The notes: generated by a model from the sequence alone, not told the origin. Counted from the first letter of the stretch, positions 22,863 through 34,113 are shown. The stretch: DNA of 64,000 nucleotides from Ipomoea triloba (GCF_003576645.1 NC_044930.1:16368870-16432869); one strand, 5' to 3'. Translations and numbers: made by a program.

Positions 22863-22897
22863 CACCGCCGGTGTATAAATGCTATACAACGGCGGTG
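22863..22897. repeat. 35-bp near-perfect palindrome
   Basis: Arms CACCGCCGGTGTATA and TATACAACGGCGGTG pair with one mismatch around the 5-base loop AATGC. It is GC-rich in an AT-rich setting. Possible roles are a transposon-end hairpin or a terminator-like fold; nothing nearby decides. Confidence 0.85.
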
Positions 22898-22986
22898 AAG
22901 GAGAGGATGCCACATCATTAAAAAACAAAGTCAATTTTAATCGAGTCTTTTTTGCAAAATATCTAAGATTTGTATTTTATTAGGAA

Positions 22987-24023
22987 ACTCTTGTTGGATA
23001 TTTGTACAGTAATGGAGATTAATGGTTCAGATGTCTACCATGATTACTCAAAATAATATTTGGAGTTGTGGAGTAGTAAATATTATTGAGTTTGGTAGAG
23101 ATGATTTTGGGTTATTTGAGAGGTCTCGAGAGGTGTTCGAGAGGTCCACGTGAGGTCACGAGAGATGTTCGAGAGATCGTGCGAGAGGTCGATTCGCGAA
23201 ATCTGTCTCGCAAGAGCCATGTCTCGAACGTCCGCATGGAAACAATGTCTCGAACATTGTGCACTTTTGAGAGGTTATTGGCATAGCAAACATCTCTCAC
23301 AGGGCTTGAGTCTTATGTCTCACATCTCTCGAAATACGGAAGTGATGTTATCTCTCGAACTTACTTTGAGTGGTAAACCTCTCGAAAGGGAATTATGGTT
23401 TATGTCTCATACATGTTATATCTCTCGTACAAGGCTTGAACCTTTCATTTTGGATTTTACGTAAAATGCTAACATGTATGTGGCTGTGCACGTGACTTTA
23501 ATATTCTAGAATTGCATGTTCACATGCATGCATCTGGAATATTAAATGAGTGGATATAATCACTTTGGATTATATTACATGCATAGAGAACGGAATATTA
23601 CGTAAACATATCCCAAAATCAGTTATATTTTCATATATATCTTTGGAAGTTGGTTTTGTAACTGCTATAAACTTCCAGTAACCTCTCCTAACAGTCAGAT
23701 TTTATTTCTATAAAATCTAAAGGAGATACATCTGATGATGAGTACAGATAACTTAACTTGTTGTTTAACCTTGATATTTCACAGTCCTACAATTCTCCAG
23801 GAAATTCTTAATTGAAGCAACTTAAGAGTTTCGTTATCTTCTTATATCCCATAAGATTAAATCTGGAACCCTGTTGCTTTTCTGAGGGAGATTTAAAGCT
23901 TATAGGAAAGTGATTACACGCCTGAAGATACCAGATGATCCGGTTTTGTTCCCTTGTATTTCTGTATTATTTTGTATCTCTTTTGTATTACAGATAGCAG
24001 CAACAAATTTTTCCAACAATTCT
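22987..24023 (+). mobile_element. Copia-type solo LTR with TCGAGAG motifs
   Basis: The 1027-bp body (22992-24018) starts TGTTGGA and ends TCCAACA, a terminal inverted repeat. The flanking 5-mers ACTCT (22987-22991) and ATTCT (24019-24023) differ by one base. No PBS follows. A cluster of TCGAGAG-type words lies at 23118-23420, like that in the Sirevirus U3 although the rest of the sequence is different. It is probably a distant Sirevirus-type LTR. Confidence 0.75.
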
Positions 24024-24290
24024 TTTATTTCTAAGCATCAAAATATATCTACTTTCCTAAACATATTTATTGCTTAATTATAATATATTTAATTTCCTAC
24101 CCATTTTAAATTATTAGATGCATTCTTAGTTGTTACCAATTACATACAGTATTATCACCCCCCCCCCACACCCCCACCCCCTCACGCAGTCAAACTCCAA
24201 ATTAAAAAAAAAAATAGATACAGTATTATTATTTGTTTATTAATGTATAATTAAATATTTTACTAAATATAAACTGCAGTGGTTATCCAT
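24024..24290. other. AT-rich spacer with a C-rich tract
   Basis: It contains a run of C interspersed with CA (24157-24185). No gene or element end recognised; the truncated end of the minus-strand copia begins near 24290. Confidence 0.4.
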
Positions 24291-24303
24291 CATTTATGGG
24301 ATA

Positions 24304-25440
24304 ATTGATGGACTCATCAGTGGCATTCTCATCATGTATCAAATGAACATCTTCAAGCAAAGTTGGCACCTCATAATTCAATTCTGTACACACTGGAATA
24401 TTTGGCAAAGAGGGATTGAATGTCTGTTTCATCATTGTGGACTGCGTAGCTTATTCAAAGAAAGGAAACTGCTGCTCATAAAATGTGACATCACGAGAAA
24501 CAAAAATGGATTAGTCAAGTCATATAACAACATATAACCTTTGATGTTGGCTGGCATGCCTATGAAAACACACTTCCTTCCTCTTGGCTCCATTTTATTT
24601 CGTAAATGAGATAGGGTGGCAGCGAAACAGAGACAACCAAACACTTATAGCCTTGTGAGATCAGGATCATTTCCATAAAGCTTTCGATAGGGACTCAGTC
24701 CTTCAATTACTGGTGAGGGGAACCGGTTAATCAAGAAGACAGCATGCATGACGCATTGTCCCAGAACTCCAAAGGAAGCTAGGCATGGAAACGTAAAGAC
24801 CGAGCAACATTGAGTATGTGTTATTGCTTTCTTTCGACTATTGCATTTTGCTGTGGAGTGTTGATGCAAGATTTTTGATGTATGATCCCTTTATCAGCAT
24901 AGAACTCTCTCATGTCAAATTCGAGACCATTATCACTGCGAATCATCTTGATTAAAACCCTAAACTGCGTGAAAACAAAATTGTGAAACCTCTTGATCAA
25001 TTCCCTAACTTTTGATTTTCTCTTCATCAAATGGAGCCAAGTGAAACGAGAGCAGTCATCCACTAAGGTTAGGAAGTATTGTTCCCCTTTCATTGAGCTC
25101 ATCAGAAAGGGACCCCATATGTCTGCATGTATAAGATCAAAACAAGCAATCGAAGACGAAGTACTTAAGGGAAAAGGAGAACGTTTATGTTTCGCTAAAT
25201 GGCAAGTATCACAAGCTTTAGTTGTAGTAGACAGTTTTGGTACATCTTTGAGTAAATGCAGTTTGTTTATAGGGAAATGCCCTAGGCATTGATGCCAAAT
25301 TTCTACTTTATTACACTACATAACCAAGTTCTGATTACTTAAAACAGATGTCATAGGAGACTTCACCATGAGATACAATCCTTTCTCTTGTTTAGCTAAA
25401 CCAACCATCATCCCATGTGGATACTTGATCAAGCACTACT
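24304..25440 (-). pseudogene. Copia integrase region (minus strand)
   Basis: From 25440 downward: a pre-integrase segment (KQEKGLYLMVKSPMTS-like, about 25390), a zinc-binding region, and the integrase core with LTLVDDCSRFTWLHLMKRKS (about 25070) and SDNGLEF (about 24920). Next come INTPQQNAIVERK and the C-terminal GCLCFAATL and GYMLLYDL blocks (about 24640-24530). These are the D, D and E elements of an IN core. Frame changes near 24860 and 24645 break the frame. Integrase would join copia cDNA to host DNA. Confidence 0.8.
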
Positions 25441-26701
25441 TGATACACATGAGTTTACACCATTATTTGCCCCACGATTCAGTAGTTTTGTTGCTTATTT
25501 CCTTTATCTTGATACATTTAAGGCTCGTTTGTGTGTTACATTTGATCAATCTTAGTTTATTCGCAAATGAGGAGCAAAGGAAGGATTTTCGGTCATCTCG
25601 GACAAGTTTTCGAGACATAAGGAATCTACCCCGGGACGGAAAGGAGCAACGGAGCACGAAGGGAATCAGAAGTGGACTAGGAGGCCGCCTCATGGCCGTG
25701 ATGGCGGCCAAGACATCCACCGCGGACAGCAACGGGGCCACGGCACATCACAGCCCCGATCCCAGCTGTGATGGTGGCCGTGACCCGGCTGCTATCCAGT
25801 ATTTATTCTGCGTTTTCTGTATTTTTGGGACATTCCGAGCCCTAGTTTAGTTCAATGCAATTTTTCCCTTCTTTAGAGTTTTCCATAGCATAGAATAGAG
25901 TAGATTGACATCATTGAATTCGGTTACAAGCTTGGAATCATTGTTTGGATTGGAATTGCTCTCAAGAATTGTTAGTAAAGTTTTCCTTTTTATTCTCTAA
26001 TTTTGCAGCTATGATTTCAGTCTTTAATTCTTTCTTTGCTTGGTTTACTTCAATCATGCGTGAGTAATTCGCTTATGGGTTTGGATTAGGGTGTTATTGT
26101 TAATCTTGATGTTCAATTTGTGATTATAGCATAAAGGGATTGTGTTGATTTGGGGATTGCTTTCTACTTGTTATTGATTGATGGCCACAATTTATTGCTA
26201 GTCTAGGAGAGGGATTCATTACAACCAAAGTTGGATGGAGACCTCGAGCCTTACCAATTTCAACCTAATTTTCCTACTATGAGAATAGGTGTAATTTTGG
26301 GGGCTTACAATGCTTAAGTGTTTAAGGTTATGATTGGTGCATCACGAAAGTGGGGCAATTGTAGCCTAATTTTGTTTATTGATTACGAAAGTAGCTGAAT
26401 TGAATTCTTACGTGCATTGCCCATAAATCCCTAGGTTAATTATTCTTTCCCAAATTTTGAGATTGTTAGAGCATCAAGATTACAATTTCCCTAATCTGGC
26501 CCATTCCCTTATCATACAGTTAATTCCTTAGTTAATTTATTTCTTTTAATTTCCATCATTTAGTTATCAGTTGCTTGGATTCTAGTTGATTCACATACTC
26601 TAGTGTCTAGTATTTTTAATGCATACAATTACGTGCCATAGCCCCAATCCTCAGCGGAACGACATTCACACCAATATTTTCATTCATCATTATACTCATC
26701 A
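25441..26701 (+). repeat. 5' LTR of the Athila-like element
   Basis: 1261 bp, TGATACACATG to TATACTCATCA. It is very similar to the split 3' LTR; the largest difference is a 20-bp gap near 26125 relative to 47840. It contains a GC-rich palindromic island (25683-25797) and the GGGGGCTTACAATGCTT and CAGCGGAACGACATT blocks shared with the LTR at 7752-8677. Confidence 0.92.
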
Positions 26702-26703
26702 CA

Positions 26704-26723
26704 TTTTGGCGCCGTTGCCGGGG
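26704..26723 (+). promoter_or_regulatory. Primer-binding site, tRNA-Asp type
   Basis: TGGCGCCGTTGCCGGGGAT two or three bases after the 5' LTR. It is complementary to the 3' end of plant tRNA-Asp including CCA (from memory of the tRNA sequence) and is the PBS typical of Athila-like elements. It primes minus-strand cDNA. Confidence 0.9.
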
Positions 26724-26819
26724 ATTGGTTTATTTGGTTTGAATTGTGTGGTTATTTTCCTACTAGCATTAGAGTTAGTGAATTTTAGGAGATCAAGTTT
26801 TTATTTTATTCATTATTCA

Positions 26820-26821
26820 AA

Positions 26822-26860
<39 letters not shown>
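26820..26860. repeat. (TA)n microsatellite in the 5' leader
   Basis: About 34 bp of TA repeat between the PBS and the gag start. Confidence 0.9.
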
Positions 26861-26861
<1 letters not shown>

Positions 26862-26937
26862 TCTACATGCACTAACCCATAAACTGTTTCTTCCAAGTGT
26901 GTCTGTGGTTGTGTTTGACAGCAGGATACCCTCCTTT

Positions 26938-28913
26938 TATGCGCACCAGATCGAAGGGGAGTGAAAACCTTCATTCTTTCGATCCAGAGTTTGAGAGGAA
27001 GTTAAGGAGGGAGAAAAAGATGTTACGTGATTGGCTTCGAGAGTTCCAGAAGGTGCTAGAGACAGTAGCAATACTGGGCAGCCAGCCCATGATGGTGTTA
27101 ACACACAGCAGCACTCGAGGCAGGGAGAGGTCGCTGGGGAAAACCATGGAGTTCGTGTCGATCCTCTAGTGCCAAATGTTCAGAATCAGGCACAGAACTT
27201 CATGGCTAATCCAAACCCAAATGTCTATGTTGGGGGAGGATTGGGAGCTCCCTTCATGCAGCAGCAGCCTGCATACCAGCCGTAGGGCTATGGGATTGGG
27301 ATGCAAAATCTTCTCCATCAGATGAATCCAAATTTGTTCTAGCAATTTGCTCAACAGTTCCCACAGGCTAACCCCATGGCAGCCCACTTAGCTCCTGAGT
27401 TCAGTGAAGAAGACTGTATTATGTATCCAGGAGTTGAGGCGAATAACTTTGAGCTGAAGATCTCTCTCATTCAGATGGTCCAGGCTAACCAGTTTGGAGG
27501 GGCTCGGGTTGAGGACCCGAAGGCCCATATTGTGCACTTTGATCGTATCTGCCAGACCGTCAAGATGAATGACATTACCAGTGGTGCCATCAAGCTGAGG
27601 TTGTTCCCCTTTTCCCTGAGAGATCAAGCATTGAGTTGGTTGAATTCCTTTCCAGCCAACCATTTCATTACCTGGGAGCAGCTCTACAAGGCTTTCATGC
27701 AGAAGTACTGTCCTCCTTCCAAGGCTGCCAAGTTAAAGAAACAGATTCAAAATTTCCAGCAGTTTGGCAATGAAGATCTTCCTGAGGCTTGGAAGATATT
27801 TAAGGAGTTGAGGAGGCAGTGCCCGAAGAATTTGATGACTTCAGGTGATTTTATTTCATCACTCTATGAGGGGTTGGCCAACCGGTCGAAGGTTATTCTA
27901 GCTACCTCATCCTTTGGGGGTATTTTCATTGATATTGGCCCGGAGACTGGAGAGCAGTTGATTGAGAGGATCACCTCTAACAACACTTATTGGTACACTG
28001 AGGGGATGATATACCCAAGAAGGAGAGGCCAGCTGGGATGTTTGAAGTTGAAGAGAAGATGGCAATGCAGGCCCAGTTGGATACCATTCAGCACATGCTT
28101 AAGCAGATAGTATAGGCTCCCACTCAGAGTGTTCAGGCTGTGGCTTAGCCTCCACTAGTTCCACAGAATCCTTATGATCCTAATCCTTACTCTATGCAAT
28201 AGGTACCTCTTGTAGCCTGTTGTGCAGTTTGTGGTGGCACCCATGCTTCTGAGGCATGTTATCTGATAGACTCCGGTAGCCACGTTCGTTAGCCTAATGG
28301 GGAGCAAGTTGATCTCATTGGTTATTCTAGACCACAGGGCCAGGGGCAAGGTTATGGGAACTATCAGCAGCAAGGGAGAAATCAGTTTGTTCACTCTTGG
28401 AACAATCAGGGCAATCAAGTGAGAAATCCACCACCAGGCTTTCAAGGTCAGCAAGGGAACAGGGGTGGAAATCAAGGAACTCCGTGGAGGAATAATCAAA
28501 ATCAAAATCAAGGGCAGTTCCAGCAAAAGAATCAGAATTTTGGGAACACTCAAGGTCAAGGTTTCTCTAGACCACCTCAGGATGTTGATATGCAGACTCT
28601 CATGAACACCATGATGGCTCAGATGTCTCAGATGAGCAAGTTACAGGCAACCGTAGAGTCTCAGCAAGCTACCATAGGCTCTCAACAAGTACTGATAGAG
28701 AGTCTCAAGGCTCAACAGCAAGGAGGTGGTAATCAATTTCCTAATCAAACCTCATCTTCGAATGGCAGACTGCCAGCAAGTACAGAAAATCCAAGGCACC
28801 AAGTGAATGCAGTCACCACTAGGAGCGGATTATCATTGAAGGATCCTCCCTTTCCTTCAAATGATCCAATGCCTGAGAAAACTGATAAGAAAGATGAGGG
28901 CATTCAGGTTTAG
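26938..28913 (+). pseudogene. Athila-like gag
   Basis: Starts MRTRSKGSENLHSF. The capsid (Retrotrans_gag-like) part lies at about 27430-27990, with a RLFPFSLRDQALSWLNSFP block and a YCPPSKAAKLKKQIQNFQQ block. A zinc-binding CCAVCGGTHASEAC motif (about 28220-28262) and a long Q/N/G-rich tail follow. Gag forms the virus-like particle that packages element RNA. Breaks: a frameshift near 27030, in-frame TAGs at 27283 and 27340, another frameshift near 28008, and several TAGs in the tail. Most of the stops could arise by a single C-to-T change at glutamine codons. This copy cannot make gag. Confidence 0.85.
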
Positions 28914-29873
28914 GATGGTCTTGATGAGAGTGGGGAGGAGCCTGTGATTCAGAGAGATAGTGCTAAAGGAAAAGCCCCTGTGCCAGATGAGAGTGCTCCG
29001 AGTACGAAGCATGAAAGGACGAAAAAGAAAGCAAATGACTCAGTTGTGCCTTGCAACCTGTTGCCATATCCATAGAGACTATGGAGATCAAAGGAGTCCG
29101 ATAGAGAGAGCAAGTTCCATAAGATGTTAGATAAGCTGGAGATCTCCATGCCTTTTGTTGAGGCAGTAACTCAGATTCCATCATACAAGAAGTTTCTGAA
29201 GAATATTTTAGGCAATAAGAAAAAGCCAGAGAAGAGTGCGGTGGTGGATCTGAGCGAGGGAGCCTTGACCTGTGCAGTTCTTTAACATAAACTACCTCCT
29301 AAGCTGAAAGATCCAGGTAGTTTTGTCATTCCTTGCATCATTGGTGGATTTGTAGTTAGGGGTGCCCTGTGTGATCTCGGTGCCAGTGTTAGCCTTATTC
29401 CATATTCTTTATGCAAGAGGCTCAACTTGGGCACACCAAAACCCACCTCCATGACCCTACAGATGGCGGATCGTTCCATTAAGTATCCGGTGAGAGTTCT
29501 TGCGGATGTCCCGGTCATGATTGATCAGTACTTTATACCGGGAGATTTCGTTGTTCTGGATATAGAGGAGGATGCCAAGGTTCCTATTATACTTGGTAGA
29601 CCTTTTCTCGCTACTGCTGGTGCACTTATTGATGTGAGGAGAGGAAAACTCGTGATGGAGGTGGCTGAGAACAAGATCAAGTTTCACATATTCAAAATGG
29701 CGAAGCACAAGCCCTCGTATGTTGATGAGTGTTACTTGATAGAAGGGCTGGGTGAGTGCACTAATGAAAGTAGAAAGATTGAGTTAGGGGACTTGCAGGT
29801 TTCCCTTATTGATCCTAAACCCCCTGTAAAAATCAAGTGTGCTGAAACAAAAGAAAAAGTTCTTTGGTCCTAA
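28914..29873 (+). pseudogene. Athila-like aspartic protease region
   Basis: Same frame as the gag tail after a TAG at 28911-28913. It shows an RLWRSKESDRESKFHKML block, then the protease core CDLGASVSLIPYSLCKRL (about 29370-29425) and IILGRPFLATAGALIDV (about 29585-29640). The active-site aspartate is in DLGA, as usual for this lineage, and I-L-G-R-P-F-L-A is the second protease signature. Stops near 29073 and 29283. After the TAA/TAG near 29872 no RT sequence follows, so the polyprotein ends after the protease. Confidence 0.85.
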
Positions 29874-31992
29874 TGGTTTCTACAAAAGATGGATGACGGA
29901 GCTGTCTAAGTTCAAAAGGCCACCGGATCACGTGGTCCCCAATCCCACCTGATATCCATGAGGTTGAGTTGAGCTGACGACAGTAAACTTAGAGCTTCAT
30001 GGGAGGCACCCCATGTTATCCTTTACTTTTTGCATTTTATTTTTCTGCATTTTTCTTTTTATTTTAGTTCGAAGTAGAGTTAGGAGTTTTTCTTTGTTTA
30101 CGGGGTGTTCCTTGGGTTATTTTGGTGTGACGTTTGCGCTATTTTACTTTTGAGAGAGTGGGGAATAGTTAGAATTGAAGTGGTTATGCTTTGAAAAGGT
30201 TTAGAAGTGTTTTGTGGAATCTTTTGGACTAACTTGCAGGTGAAATCGAGCTTGGGCACGAAACGAACAAAAGTGCAGAAGGAGGGCACGGCCGTGACCC
30301 CGACCGTGACGCCTGGCCGTCGATTTCAGCAAATACAGAGCAACAGAAGGCTCTGGGTCACGGGCCACATCCCGGCTGTGACCCAGGCCGGGACCCCACT
30401 CTAGAATTTCCAGTGCCTACAGGCCAAAATAGGGCTCTGGGTCACGGCCGGGAGGGTGGCCGTGGCCCTGCCCGTGACATTTTCCGAAATTTCCAGTGTG
30501 TAACAGGGCTATAGAGGCCTCTCGGTCACGGCCCACATCCCCGCCGTGACCCAGGCCGTGATAGCGGAAGAGATTTTGTCCATCAGGGACGATGTCCAAT
30601 TTAAGTGTGGGGGGTGCTATTTCTGATGAAGTTGAAAAATGGAATTTTTGATGAATTTTTGCTTGAAGGACTCAATGTGCAGCTTAGGGTAGTATGCTTT
30701 CATTGTGTTGTGGCTGTGACCACTTTCCTTTCTGCTGTTTGTGGTTTGTTTGGTGGTACTTGTGCAGCCTAGCTTGTTAGGGATAATTCAAGGTTGAGCT
30801 TGTGTTTAATTCAGTCTCTTACCAATAATTGGGTCAACCTCTAACCTAAATGTTTCCCCTGTGTGTTATGCATTGCTAGTGAAGGCTTATGTGGGATTCC
30901 GGTGATACCTGTTCTGTCATAGCGTGTCTTAGTGCTCTCATAGTGAAGTCTAGAATTTGCATGCTTTGAAGTGATTTAAGTCATTGTTGTTAGCCCAAGC
31001 CTTTAAACCTACCCTGTGTTACAATTATTTTCCCTAGTTGTCCCCTTTGAGCCGTGTTTTTGTTTAATAAGTGCTAAGCACTTTACCCCGTTCTTTGTAT
31101 TGTTTTTCTTGTTTAGCCCTATCATTTAAACCTTAGCCCTTAGCCATATATTTTTCCATTCACCCTTAGAGAGATTGTAGCATTTGTTCTTTAATTTAGA
31201 GGAGATTTCCCTTTGTGAGCTTACTTTTGATAGAGTTATTCTTGTTATCTTTGTTCTAGTGTGGGGGTTTTCTGAAGGAATTTATTAGTTGGGTGAATGA
31301 AAGAAAAGGAAATGGTTGTTGGTTGAAAAGAAAAAAAAAGAAGAAAACTGAAAAGAATAAAAAAGTGAAAAATGATTATTAGAGAAAAGTTGGAAAAGAA
31401 GGTTGAAAGTGAAGAAAAGGTTTGTGAAATGAAAGAAAAAGAAGGATGAATAAAAGCGCAAGTCAGGTTGCTAGAATAAGTGTCTTCACCCCCACTAGTT
31501 TAGAATACTCTTGTGTTTCCAATTATGTTTTGCTCTCTTGATTCATATTTTCCATGCCTCCTCTAGGTTTAGTTGTGAATAGGTGTGAAATTCTCTCTCT
31601 TTTGTGCATTTTTCCATACCCCTTCTTTGTTTAGCCACTCACCCTTAGCCCCATTACAAGCCAAATAAAGACCTATTTGATCTTAGCATGCAGTTTTAGA
31701 GTGATCTATGTGAGTATGAAGGGCATGTCTATGGGAGTTCATCTTAAGCCAAGTCTTGCATAATCTCAACTGAGTACATGTGCATACAGGGTTCTAATCT
31801 ACCTAAATTTGGGTGCCCGATTATTGGCCTGAGAGGTGAACTCACTTGTGATTATGAGATGATTCTTGAAGCAGGTTAGGTTGTACAAGTTGGTTGGTGG
31901 AATGATTGGTTGAGCAGGAAGGAAGTGTGATCAGTTGCAGTGCTTGGAGGGTAGATTATCTTGGGTAATTGCTTGAGGACAAGCAAAAGTTC
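29874..31992 (+). other. 3' untranslated region of the Athila-like element
   Basis: About 2.1 kb, no domain. It contains a CATGGGAGGCACCCCATG hairpin (29998-30015), a GC-rich palindromic block with repeated CGGCCGTGAC-like words (30283-30575), three copies of an AGTGTGGGGG polypurine-like word (30607, 31260, 31994) and an A/G-rich stretch (31310-31450). A TTGCTTG-AGGA-CAAGCAA hairpin (31969-31986) stands just before the polypurine tract. Confidence 0.7.
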
Positions 31993-32309
31993 TAGTGTGG
32001 GGGAGTTGATACACATGAGTTTACACCATTATTTGCCCCACGATTCAGTAGTTTTGTTGCTTATTTCCTTTATCTTGATACATTTAAGGCTCGTTTGTGT
32101 GTTACATTTGATCAATCTTAGTTTATTTGCAAATGAGGAGCAAAGGAAGGATTTTCGGTCATCTCGGGCAAGTTTTCGAGACATAAGGAATCTACCCCGG
32201 GACGAAAAGGAGCAACGGAGCACGAAGGGAATCAGAAGTGGACCAGGAAGCCGCCTCACGACCGTGATGGCGGCCGTGACATCTACCGCGGACATCAACG
32301 GGGCCACAG
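31993..32309 (+). repeat. Polypurine tract and first part of the 3' LTR, Athila-like element
   Basis: PPT-like TAGTGTGGGGGAGT at 31993-32006, then the LTR from TGATACACATG at 32007. The LTR breaks at 32309, at the TSD of the Sirevirus, and resumes at 47446. Confidence 0.92.
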
Positions 32310-34113
32310 TGTTAGGAACATCATGTAATAGGTTTTGATGATACCAACTGTTAAGTAAGAATCCCCAAGTCTCGATACATAGGCAAAACAATGTAAGTTC
32401 GATAAGTAAACTAAGAGCGAAAATACAACCGGGTAATTTGAGCTCAACTCGGGAAATATTTAAGCTTAAGGTAAACTTGTTTGAACAACTTAGAAGTTTT
32501 CGTGTTGTAAGCAAACAGATAGATCAGAAGCAGGCACGAGACAACTCTGGAGGAATAAGGGTCTACGAGACATCAACTAAGTCTCGAGACACAAGCCAAG
32601 TTCGAGAGGTAAGGACCTCTCGATATATCTATCGAGTTCGAGACGTAAAGAATATTCGAGAGATAGACCTCTCGATACATGGGATTGAAACATCAAGTGG
32701 TCGAGACATCTTTTATGGTCTCGATAAACCGGCACTTCTCCAAGAGGCTGAATGTTAGTCAACATGTGCAGATAAAATACTCTAAGTTTGGAGAAGAAGA
32801 ATATCATGGAGATAAAATATTGAAGAGGTGCTGAGCGGGAGGTTTCAAAATGGACGGAAGTGGATGACACGTCAGACCTCCACCACAAACGGTCAAGAAG
32901 TGCACCAATCCTGAAATGGTCAGATTCCCCAAACAAGGAATGATGGGAACATAAAAAGAGTAACTTTATCCAAAAGAAGCAAGTGAAGCATGAACTCAAG
33001 AAAGTGGAATATGGAATATTCACTACAAAACAAAAGGCTCAAGTTACAAGACCACTACTCCATGAAAAATGCTGAAATTGTGCAAAGACCCATGTTCGGC
33101 GTGGGAGACCAATTTCAAACGGAATAGTTTTCCCTCCAACGGAACTATTCTTCTACTCTCATATATAAGGACGTAAAGACACAGAAGAAACAGGGGGTTG
33201 TGAAAGAGGTCAAGAGGTTAACAAGAGGTGTCTGATAAAAACGTTCCAGTGCAAAGTGCTTAACTTGGAATATCATCCTGATATTCAATACAGCGAGAGA
33301 ACACATCTTAGTGTTCGAAGAGAGTTACAAAGCTAAACTGTCATACATCCAGAAGGTGACCAAAGCTGCTCTACATCAAAGTTGATTCAACGATAGCTTG
33401 TGGTCAGATTGGAGATTGTTACATTCAACTGTGACTATCAACAACGTCTTGCTTTGGATTAAGTAAGGGAGGTGGAGTATCCTGGCTGCTGTCCGAGCGA
33501 AAGAAACCTGAGGCTTGACGCGGGCTTGGTGATCAAAGGTCAAGCGCTCGAGAGGTGGAGTAACTGGAGGCGGGGAGAAAAACCTGAGGAGAGGCGGAGT
33601 AACCTGGCTGCTGTCCGAGCGAAAGAAACCTGAGGCTTGACGCGGGCTTGGTGATCAAAGGTCAAGCGCTCGAGAGGGGGAGTAACTGGAAGCGGGGCGA
33701 AAAACCTGAGGCTTGAGGCGGGCTTGGTGATCAAAGCTCAAGCGCTCGTCATTGTACTAGAAAGGGAAGTTTTTAGTGCAATCCTTCCAGGGAGTTTCTG
33801 GAAGAAGAGTGGAAGTAGGCGGGTTGGCCGAACCACTTAAAAATCTCTCTTGCATTTACTTTCTGTTTTTACCTCTCGCTAACTTCTCGATTGCACTGCA
33901 TATAATAACACCTCTCTAACTAACCCAAACTCGTGCTAACTAAAAGGGGATAACATTTCCGCTGCGCATAAAACTTTGTCTTCACCTCGTGAGGTATCGA
34001 ACCTAAACATCCTAAGTTCAATACACACGAGAGGTCGAAAAGATTTGCAAAATCTTATACAAGTCTATTCACCCCCCCCTCTAGACTTGTACCCCATCCC
34101 CTTGGGACCAACA
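32310..34113 (+). repeat. Sirevirus 5' LTR
   Basis: TGTTAGGAACATCATG to GGGACCAACA. U3 (to about 33195) holds a dense set of TCGAGAG-type words at 32370-32735, several as inverted pairs. The promoter-like CATATATAAGG is at 33158-33168. A 122-bp tandem duplication lies at about 33480-33725. A C run (34073-34079) precedes the end. Confidence 0.95.
33158..33168 (+). promoter_or_regulatory. Sirevirus LTR TATA box
   Basis: CTCATATATAAGG, conserved at the equivalent sites 46484-46494 (3' LTR) and 5253-5263 (solo LTR). Transcription would start about 30 bp downstream and define the U3/R border. Confidence 0.65.
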
